A stretch of 64,000 nt of DNA from CBDEFX01 sp965237635 (GTDB lineage Bacteria; Chloroflexota; Dehalococcoidia; Lucifugimonadales; CAUZJF01): NCBI GenBank assembly GCA_965237635.1, contig CBDEFX010000001.1, positions 1,116,001 to 1,180,000 on the forward strand. The letters are read 5' to 3'. The notes below the pieces were generated by a model. It was not told the DNA's origin. It saw nothing but the letters and a program-made list of their open reading frames with translations, and did no database searches. Shown here piece after piece: positions 51,407 through 58,947 of this stretch (position 1 is the stretch's first letter; the number at the start of each line of letters is the position of its first letter). Both the position numbers and the translations under genes were made by a program.

Positions 51407-52239
51407 ATGAATGAGCGGGATGTGGACGGCAACGGGAGCGTGGACGCCGAGAGGCTTCGGCGGCTCAGGCTGAGCGAGTTCCTGCGGGACCTGGTTCGGC
51501 AGGAGGGCAAGATGGAGGCTGCGGAGCTGCTGGGGGTCAACCACAAGACCCTGACGCGGGCCGAGGAGTCGGGTGAGATCACGGGGCGCATGGGCGATGC
51601 GCTGGAGCTTCTGCTGAGGAGGGCGGACGACGCCGAGGTCGCGCGGCTGCGGGAGGCGGTCGGTGCGCTGGAGGAGCGGGTGGCGGCGCTGGAGGGCGGC
51701 ATGGAGACGCCTCCTGCGGCAGATGTGGAAGGCGGGGGTGAGAGCAGCCAGGTGGAGGGCGGTGACGAGGACGGTACCCAGGCCCAGGCGCAGGGCGGGA
51801 AGCACGAGGAGGGGGCGGGCCGGTCGGAGACCAGGGCCGCCCCTCCGATGGCGGGTGTGCGCTCGAAGAAGCGGGCGACGCTGCGCAGGCTGGACCCGGA
51901 GGTGGTCACCGAGGAGCCCGACGACGACGATGATGAGGTCTACGGCGATGCGTGGCCGCTGGTCGAGGAGTGGCGCGGCTGCGGGCCGGGCATCCCCACC
52001 AGGGGAAGAGCCTGTCGTGGCTCACGACGGAGGAGCGTCTGCTCGTGCTGGAGCTGGCGATGCTGGAGGAGCACGGGCTGACCCTGCCCCCGGAGACCCA
52101 GGCCCTGCGGGGCTTCGGACGCAAGGGCCAGATCAACCATCGCTGGAAGGCGCTGGCCGACACTCGTGTGGCGCTGAGGAAACGGAAGCTGCTGCGCTGG
52201 GTGCGGACGGTCCTCACCCTGTGGCTGTGGCGGAAGTAG
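51407..52239 (+). pseudogene. frameshifted HTH/coiled-coil regulator, right copy
   Basis: Homologue of 11969-12802. The first frame runs from the ATG at 51407 (GAGGAGG upstream) through the HTH (KMEAAELLGVNHKTLTRAEE) and the acidic stretch to AWPLVEEWRG. The rest (GHPHQGKSLSWLTTEERLLVLEL to the end at 52239) is in another frame. Loss of one base in the GGCTGCGGGCC region near 51975-51985 explains this. The C-terminal domain is therefore lost in a straight reading, unless ribosomal slippage or a sequencing error is involved. Confidence 0.7.
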
Positions 52240-53064
52240 GCCCCGGAGCCGTCTCCGGGGCCGGTTTTCGGCGGTTGCTGCATCGGAGCGACATGGGAGC
52301 TACGTAGCAGCGTGTGATTTGGTGCGGGTTGGCCCAAAACCCCCTCGGAAGCCTTCCATTCGGTCGCATGTTCGGGCGATAATTGACGCAGTTTCTGGCT
52401 TTTCCAGCGTTTCGTGCCTAGAAACCTGGAGGATTCTCGTCCCCCGAATCCGGGACTGGTTGCATAGGATTGAGCCTCGCTCTCCGAACAGCCGCCCAGG
52501 GGTCAGACCGGAAGGATTGAGCCTCGCTCTCCCGATGGCCGCCCCGGAGGACACATTCGCAGCGGTTGGAGCGTCTCTCGCTTCGGCCCCTCGGACACCC
52601 TGGTCGGAGTGCGCCCTGCACACTGGCCGGTTCCTCACGTCTGCGGCATGGTTCCTGTGGAACTGGTCGCAGCTTCACCACGCGCCGGTCTGCCATTGCG
52701 TTGTAGACTGGCCGCTTCCCCTTCACGCAGCATCCCAGGACGTTACCGACGTAGCTCCCGGGTCTCGCTGCGTCCCTCACCGGGCCGTCCTGTGGTTGAT
52801 CTGCAGGCCGGTCGGTTCCCCCCATTTCATAGCAGCTCCCCCTGAGTCCATTCCCTGTGATGTGACCCTGGGCCGAGCTGCGTCCTCTTCATCCCCCAGG
52901 TAGCAGCAGCTCCCCTGAGTCCGTTCCCGTGATGTGACCCTGGCCGAGCTGCGTCTTTCTCACCACGGCGTCTCCCTGCGTTCGTCTCGTGGTCGGACTG
53001 CGTATGGCGGCGGAACGGCAACACGGATTCATGGAGTCAACAGCAACAAGGAGGTAACGACGAT
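52240..53064. other. 825-base intergenic region with repeats
   Basis: No convincing gene is seen. It matches the position of the left repeat region (11195-11968) but the sequence differs. AGGATTGAGCCTCGCTCTCC occurs at 52466-52485 and 52513-52532. A longer direct repeat lies at 52831-52960. It may contain the right-arm origin. Confidence 0.5.
52831..52960. repeat. two direct repeats of about 60 bp
   Basis: The units start at 52831 and 52905 with AGCAGCTCCC, and both contain CTGAGTCC, TTCCC, GTGATGTGACCCTGG and CCGAGCTGCGTC. They differ by a few substitutions and short gaps. Confidence 0.7.
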
Positions 53065-53583
53065 ATGGCTACTGAACGGACGGACGGCAACGGCGAAGGA
53101 GGAGCGCACATGACGGAACGGTACACGGGACCGAGCGCGAAGCGGATCGCAGACCTGCTTCCGCATCGGGTCAGCTTCGAGCGGGGCTGGTTCTGGACGA
53201 CGACGGCCATCTGTCACGGCGGCAAGTCGGACGGGCTGGCGTTCAGGCAGCGAACGGACGGCAACGGCATCGACGTGCACTGCCACACCGGGGGCTGCTC
53301 GGCCGGCGTGGTGATAACCGAACTTGAGGCGCTCATCGGGCTGCCCATCTGGACGGCCTACGAACCGGTGCGCGACGCGGCAGCCAAGGCCCCCGAGAAG
53401 CGGCCTTGGTGGAAGCGACAGCGGGTCTGGGCGCCGACGGCGGTCGCCCTGGTCGTGGCGGCGCCGCTTATCACCGGCGACGTGGAGGTCTTCGCGCTGA
53501 ACCTCGTCGGGCTGGGCATCGGCGCGCTGCTGCTTCGGCGGTTCATGCCTCGGCGTCCGGTAGGGAGGGTCCGTCGCCGCTGA
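53065..53583 (+). CDS. membrane-anchored primase-type zinc-finger protein, right copy
   Basis: Encodes 172 residues from the ATG at 53065 (AAGGAGG); a second ATG at 53110, also with AAGGAGG, matches the left copy's length better. TAICHGGKSDGLAFRQ and VHCHTGGCSAGVVITELEAL carry the same C-H ... C-H-x3-C finger. Two hydrophobic segments follow WWKRQR. Cysteines and histidines are all kept, so the protein is probably functional. Confidence 0.7.
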   Translation: MATERTDGNGEGGAHMTERYTGPSAKRIADLLPHRVSFERGWFWTTTAICHGGKSDGLAFRQRTDGNGIDVHCHTGGCSAGVVITELEALIGLPIWTAYEPVRDAAAKAPEKRPWWKRQRVWAPTAVALVVAAPLITGDVEVFALNLVGLGIGALLLRRFMPRRPVGRVRRR

Positions 53584-53623
53584 CGACAGGTCCTCCGGCT
53601 CCCTCATACCCATCCCAACACGC

Positions 53624-53674
53624 AAGGGTCGTCTCCATCCGGGGACGGCCCTTCTTATTTGCCCGCAAGCGGGC
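53624..53674 (+). ncRNA. double-hairpin RNA element, right copy
   Basis: AAGGGTCGTCTCC (53624-53636) pairs with GGGGACGGCCCTT (53641-53653) over ATCC, using G-U pairs. GCCCGC-AA-GCGGGC (53661-53674) follows. Relative to the left copy, two positions change but keep pairing (U-G to U-A, C-G to U-G). Confidence 0.6.
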
Positions 53675-53711
53675 GCAATCCAAAGGCAACACAACGCAGA
53701 AGGAGGTCGTG

Positions 53712-54200
53712 ATGACAACGGCAACATTGGCAACTGGCAATCGGACGATGACGGATGTTCGGCCTAGGCGCAGCCTCGAAGAGCTGGTCGACCGGCTCAT
53801 TGCGGCGCTGTTCAAGGAGGAGGAGCCGGAGGCGGAACAGGCGACGGAGACACCGAGCGTGGACAAGAGCCTCCACGAGGCGCGGCGGCTCAGGCAGGCG
53901 GGGGACGTGGATAGGGCGCTGGCGGTCCTCGCCGGCACGGACACGACGAAGGCTGAGCCGCATCAGGCTCGGTGGGCCTACGCCGAGTGGACGGACCTGG
54001 TGAAGCGGCGGTTCGGGGACCGGGACGCGCTGGTCTACAGCCAGGGCGCGGGACAGGCCGCCGCCCTGGTGCCCACCGGAAACGGCGGGACGCTGGAGGT
54101 CGCGGCGGTCCTGGGAATGCGGTGGCGGCCCGGCAAGGTCGTCTCGGAGCGCAGCCTCCGGGGGCTCCGGCCCTTGGCGAAGGCTTGCCCTCGGCCCTGA
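53712..54200 (+). CDS. conserved hypothetical protein, right copy
   Basis: Encodes 162 residues. It aligns with 10083-10568 throughout (RRSLEELVDRLIAAL, HEARRLRQAGDVDRALAVLA, VPTGNGGTLEVAAVLGMRW). The last eight residues differ and the primase that follows in the left arm is missing, so the gene marks the point where the right arm was cut or rebuilt. Confidence 0.7.
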   Translation: MTTATLATGNRTMTDVRPRRSLEELVDRLIAALFKEEEPEAEQATETPSVDKSLHEARRLRQAGDVDRALAVLAGTDTTKAEPHQARWAYAEWTDLVKRRFGDRDALVYSQGAGQAAALVPTGNGGTLEVAAVLGMRWRPGKVVSERSLRGLRPLAKACPRP

Positions 54201-54690
54201 CCGGAGAGTGGCCCGGCGCTGGCGTAGCGCAAGCAACGGTTGACGACTCGTGAGGCAAACGGGCCGCCTCAGTGCCCTGCCTGGACCCCGGGGCGTCGCC
54301 TTCTTGCGACTGCTTGCACCCGCGCTCCGTTCCACCAGGCAGCGCCCCGCACGGGGGGCGTTGCCTCCTCCGCCCGCTCCCCTGCGGGCTTCCATCCCTC
54401 TTCCCCCAACCCCACACGCGTCGCACAGGTCTTCTCCTCGACTCCGGTTGGGGGTGGGACCTGTGCCCTATGCACGACGGAGCCTGCCCCGGACTTGATT
54501 CCGGGGGCTTGCCCCGCACACGGCCTTGCACAGAGGCCGCCCCGGACTTGATTCCGGGATGCCGCACCGGCCATTCGCCACGGCAACAACGCCACCCAAC
54601 GAGACAGTCCCGACCATCGGGACACGGATTCGAGCGGGACTGTCTCCGACAAGGGGGCGGTCCCGCTTCTTCATTACAGGAGGAAGCGAC
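54201..54690. other. 490-base gap where the primase is missing
   Basis: No gene is supported. CCCCGGACTTGATTCCGGG occurs at 54487-54505 and 54540-54558, each beside a GCCTG or GGCCG. Hairpin GAGACAGTCCCGACCATCGG/GGACTGTCTC lies near 54600-54650. It seems to be a junction or repeat-rich scar. Confidence 0.45.
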
Positions 54691-55806
54691 ATGACGACTA
54701 CGAGCATTGACAGAGCCTGCCCCGCACCTGATGCGGGGACCGAGAGCGAGCTCAGGGCTGCGGCCAGGCGGCGCGGGATCACGATGAAGGAGCTTGCGGC
54801 GCTGATGGACGTGTCCGTTGGCTACCTTTCGCAGATTGCGAACGGGAAAAGGCCGTGGACTCCGAAGATGCGCGAGAAGGCCATGGCGGCGCTGGGAGAG
54901 GTCCCCGGCCAGGGGACGGTCTACCGCCAGGGCGGCGTCGTGACCGGCGAGAGCAGCTTCATCAGGGAGCGCGCACGCACCCTGGGCATGACCATGCATG
55001 ACTTGGCCGACCGCGTTGGCGTGTCCTACAGCTACATGACGCAGGTTGCCCGTGGCCGCCAGAGCATGGGCGTCAAGGTCCAGGCCAGGGTCGAGTCGGC
55101 GTTGCACGGTCCGGCGAAGGTCGCGCCCGCCAAGTGCGCCAACCGCCAGGGCGTCGTCGTGGCCGGGGAGAGCAGCTACATCAGGGAGCGGGCCAGGGAG
55201 CTGGGCATGAGCCTGCGGGACCTGGCTGACCGCGTGGGCGTCTCCTACAGCTACATGTCAATGGTGGCGCGGGGTCATAGCAACATGGGCGTGAAGGTCC
55301 AGGCCAGGATGGAGTCGGCGCTGGAGGCTCCGGCGAAGGTCGCTCCCGCGCAGCCCGCCTGCATCGACCGGGAGGCCGTGTGGGACCGGATGAACGCCCA
55401 CGGCTTCAGCCAGAACGAGGTCGCCCGGCGCGCCGGCATCAGCTCCTCCAATCTCTCCCAGATCATGAACGGCAGGAACAACCTGTCGCCGGACGTTCTG
55501 AAGAGGCTGCACGGCGTCCTGTTCCAGCCGACGAAGGCGGAGCGGGTCATGCCCGCCGAGGTGAAGGTGCTGGGCTGGCGCAAGGGCGAGCGGAGCGGGA
55601 TGGTCGTTCGCGGCGCCGGTGGGCCTGGGCGCGGCGCCAAGTCTGGCGGCGGCACCGTCCGGGTCGGCGGCCGGGTGCCCTGGGGCGCGAAGGCGGAGTT
55701 CGCCTACCGCGCGGGGTACGACGGCATGGGCCGGGTCTCGGTGACGCACGTCGTCGAGCGGGGCTACTCCGCCATGCTGAAGCAGCCGGAGACGGCCGCC
55801 GCGTGA
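54691..55806 (+). CDS. four-HTH (tetra-XRE) protein
   Basis: Encodes 371 residues from the ATG at 54691 (AGGAGG upstream). Four Cro/C1-type domains occur: MKELAALMDVSVGYLSQI (residues about 29-46), MHDLADRVGVSYSYMTQV (about 101-118), LRDLADRVGVSYSYMSMV (about 172-189) and QNEVARRAGISSSNLSQI (about 238-255). Domains 2 and 3 and their linkers are near-copies, a tandem duplication. A basic Gly/Arg-rich C-terminus follows. A dispersed palindrome (54720-54738) is read through near the N-terminus. It may bind arrays of operators. No counterpart exists in the left arm. Confidence 0.8.
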   Translation: MTTTSIDRACPAPDAGTESELRAAARRRGITMKELAALMDVSVGYLSQIANGKRPWTPKMREKAMAALGEVPGQGTVYRQGGVVTGESSFIRERARTLGMTMHDLADRVGVSYSYMTQVARGRQSMGVKVQARVESALHGPAKVAPAKCANRQGVVVAGESSYIRERARELGMSLRDLADRVGVSYSYMSMVARGHSNMGVKVQARMESALEAPAKVAPAQPACIDREAVWDRMNAHGFSQNEVARRAGISSSNLSQIMNGRNNLSPDVLKRLHGVLFQPTKAERVMPAEVKVLGWRKGERSGMVVRGAGGPGRGAKSGGGTVRVGGRVPWGAKAEFAYRAGYDGMGRVSVTHVVERGYSAMLKQPETAAA

Positions 55807-55935
55807 GGCGCCCGTGACGCACCGCATGATGGGCGGCTGCCTCGGAGCAGCCTGGGACGGCCCGCACCGGGCCGCATACGCGAGTCCCGCCGTGGGCGGG
55901 CTTTCGCACGTTCAAGCATTCGCCTGGGGGCGTTG

Positions 55936-56032
55936 CCGGAACCCGACCGCCCCCGCTGGGGCGGCGCAGCACGTCTCCCGTCGCTCTCCGCCTTGCGGCG
56001 GCGACTGATGGAGACGTGCGTCCGGGTTCCGG
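55936..56032 (+). ncRNA. three-way-junction RNA candidate before the helicase
   Basis: The outer stem is CCGGAACCCG (55936-55945) with CGGGTTCCGG (56023-56032), a perfect 10 bp. Inside are hairpin CCGCCCC/GGGGCGG (55947-55964) and stem GCACGTCTCC (55969-55978) with GGAGACGTGC (56010-56019), also a perfect 10 bp. The latter encloses GTCGC/GCGAC and CCGC/GCGG. It ends 40 bases before the helicase start and could be a cis-regulatory leader. Confidence 0.55.
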
Positions 56033-56071
56033 CGTCGTCCTCTAACCACCACGAAAAGGAGGACGACTCAA

Positions 56072-58466
56072 ATGAACCTCGGAGGTTTCATCGACACGTT
56101 CAAGGACGCCATCGCCAAGAGGGTGGTGGAGTCCTACCCGCCGCTCTACCGGCCCTCGGAGAACGGCGGGACGCTCCCCAGGCTGCTCCGCAGGCCCCTG
56201 GGGGCGCAGGCCGACGCCATCAGGGGCGCGGCCCTCTCCCTCAAGGCCCACCAGGGCACCACCGTCGTCGGCGAGATGGGCACCGGCAAGTCCTTCATCG
56301 GCGCGGCGGCGGCATACATGGCGGGATTCGAGCGCATCCTCATCATCTGCCCGCCCCACCTGGTGCCCAAGTGGAAGCGGGAGGTGGAGATGACGGTGCC
56401 CGGCGTCCGCGCCGCCATCGTCGAGTCCATCACCGACCTGGAGCGGCTGCGCCTCTCCGTCGGCTCCGGCCCCCTCTTCGCGGTGATGAGCCGTGAGAAG
56501 GCCAAGCTGTCCTACCGCTGGATGCCCGCCGTGATACAGCGGTGGGCCGTATCCAGGGGCAGGCTCCTGCGGGACGAGGAGACGGGGGAGCCCGTCCTTG
56601 TCCCCTGCTGCCCCGACTGCACGGCGATCGTGGACAAGGACGGCGTGCCCCTGACGGACGCCGACCTGAACCGCCGCAAGCGTGGACACCTGACGGACGC
56701 CGACCTGCGCCGCAAGCACACCCGGCTGCTGCGCTCCCCTCTGGCAGGCCGACCGGTCAGGCCCGGCCCGCTACCCATTGGCCGACTACATCAAGCACCG
56801 GATGAAGGGCTTCTTCGACCTGCTGATCGGCGACGAGGTGCATGAGTTCAAGGGGCGAGGGTCGGCCCAGGGCATCGCCGCCGGCATCCTCGCCGACGTG
56901 TGCGGCAAGTCCCTCAGCCTGACCGGGACGCTCCTCGGCGGCTACTCCTCGACCATCTTCCACCTGCTCTACCGGTTCTCGCCGGAGATCAGGACGGAGT
57001 TCGGGCGGTCCGACGAGCACCGCTGGATTCAGCGGTACGGCTTCGAGGAGGTCACCGTCGGCAAGCCCGACGACGACGCCGTAGAGGACGGGCGCAACAG
57101 CAGGCGGCGCAAGTACCGCAAGGTGGTCAGGGAGCGGCCGGGCCTCGTTCCCTCCGCGCTGTTCCACATAATCGGCAACACGGTGTTCCTCAGACTGGCG
57201 GACGTTGCCTCCGGCCTGCCGGACTACGAGGAGAAGATCCTCGTGTCCTCGATGGACTCGGAGGAGGACGCGACGGGCTACTCCCAGCGCAGCGCCTACA
57301 ACACCGTGTTCGAGGAGTTGAGGCTGAAGCTGGCGGAGGCTCTGAAGGCTGGCTCCAAGCGGCTGCTGGCGACTTACCTCCAGACTCTTTTGGCGTACCC
57401 AGACGGCTGCACCAGGGGGGAGACGGTCTTCGACCCCAGGACGGGCGACGTCATCGTGCAGGTGCCGCCCCTGTCGGAGGAGAAGCTCTACCCGAAGGAG
57501 AAGGCGCTCATCGACCTGGTGGCCGCCGAGCGGCTGGAGGGAAGGCGGGTGCTGGTCTACGTCACCCACACGGGGACCAGGGACATCACCGGACGGATGG
57601 ACGACATCCTCACCCGGCACGGGTTCAGGGTGGCGGTGATGAAGGCCGACGCGGTGGCCCCGAACCGGAGGGAGGCGTGGGTGGCCGACAGGGTGAAGCA
57701 GGGCATAGACGTCCTCATCTGCCACCCCAGGCTGGTGCAGACCGGACTCGACCTGATCGACTTCCCAACTATCATCTGGGACGAGACGGATTACAGCGTG
57801 TACGTGGTCCGGCAGGCGTCCCGCCGGTCGTGGCGCATCGGGCAGACCCGCCCGGTGAAGGTGGTGTTCATGTCCTACCGGAACACGCTCCAGGCCGACG
57901 CGCTGAAGCTGGTGGCGAAGAAGATGCAGAGCTCCCTGGCCGTCGAGGGCGAGCTGCCGGAGGACGGGCTTGCCGCCTACGGGGACGACGGCGACGACAT
58001 GATGATGGCCCTGGCCCGCAGGATCGTCAGCGGCGAGGAGGAGGAGGACGAGAACGAGACGATGGAGGAGGTGTTCGCCAAGGCCAGGAACGCCGAGAGC
58101 GAGGCCGAAGAGCTGCTGGTGGACGACGGCTGGAAGCTGGTGGAGGTCGAGCCGGAGACGGTCTCGATCAACTGCAACGGACACCACGCCAACGGCGACG
58201 ACGCCATCGGCATCGGGCCGACGGTGGAGCTTGTCCCGGTCAACGGCCGCCACGCCAACGGCAACGGGAACGGCAACGGACACCACGACGACGAGGCCCC
58301 GGAGCCGCAGCAGTCGCTGTTCTCTTGGGCGGAGTTCATGGCTGAGGAGCCGGTCAAGCCCAGGGGCCGTAGCCGCAAGGCTCAGCCCGCAACCGCCTCC
58401 CTGTTCGATTGGGCGCTCAACCTGGAGCATGAGCGGGAGAAAGAGTCGGTCGGCACGGGACGCTAG
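56072..58466 (+). pseudogene. SNF2-like helicase, right copy, frameshifted
   Basis: Homologue of the gene at 1-1910. Frame 1 (56072-56845) has Walker A GEMGTGKS (67-74) and CCPDC; from about 56740 the homologous reading moves to another frame that runs to 58466, with LLIGDEVHEF, YVTHTG and SWRIGQ. The join lies in the zinc-ribbon region, where LTDADL is duplicated and about 5 bases are missing compared with the left copy, removing the second CxxC. The ATG at 56778 has no clear ribosome site. The C-terminal tail has Asn/Gly/His-rich repeats. Probably inactive unless two polypeptides are made. Confidence 0.75.
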
Positions 58467-58639
58467 GACGCTCAGAAAAGAGGGAGGTCGTCGCTGCGAG
58501 CGCGCGGCGGCCTCCCTCTGGCTTCCGACGTATGCGGCCCTTTTTTGCGTTTCAGCCCGCCCGGCCATGTGTGCGGCCTTTTTCTTGTTGCCCGGAATCC
58601 GGGAGCCACTTTACTCCGCGTTTGAAATGGGGAGCAGGA

Positions 58640-58668
58640 TTGACGTCAGAAACCTGTAATCGTATACT
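58640..58668 (+). promoter_or_regulatory. strong promoter of the right defence module
   Basis: TTGACG (58640-58645), 17 bases, then TATACT (58663-58668). Transcription would start near 58675, upstream of the HTH gene. Confidence 0.65.
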
Positions 58669-58711
58669 TTCGTTGTAATTGATAGGCTTTCTTAGCGAGG
58701 AGTTAGTGGAC

Positions 58712-58927
58712 ATGGCGTCTGAAGAAAATTGGGTCGGTATCGCAGACGTGGCTGCCCACTTGAGCGTAGGCAAGGACTCCATCTACCGTTGGGTTGACTC
58801 CAAGGACTTCCCAGCGCACAGAGTTGGACGGCTTCTGCGCTTTCAGCTCTCCGAAGTGGACGAGTGGGTGAAGGCAGGAGGCGGGGATGGTGGTCCGAAA
58901 GCCAAGAGAACACCGATGAACGAATAG
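58712..58927 (+). CDS. excisionase-type HTH protein
   Basis: Encodes 71 residues from the ATG at 58712 (GAGGAG upstream). VGIADVAAHLSVGKDSIYRWVDSKDFPAHRVGRLLRF is the excisionase/MerR-like DNA-binding domain. It lies directly downstream of a strong promoter and 20 bases before the PLD-SNF2 gene, so it is probably the module's regulator. Confidence 0.8.
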   Translation: MASEENWVGIADVAAHLSVGKDSIYRWVDSKDFPAHRVGRLLRFQLSEVDEWVKAGGGDGGPKAKRTPMNE

Positions 58928-58947
58928 GAGAAACGAGTAGAGCATTC

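Noticed and set aside
54201..54690. truncated primase remnant
   Set aside because: I could not find the CHC2 or Toprim motifs in any frame of this gap.
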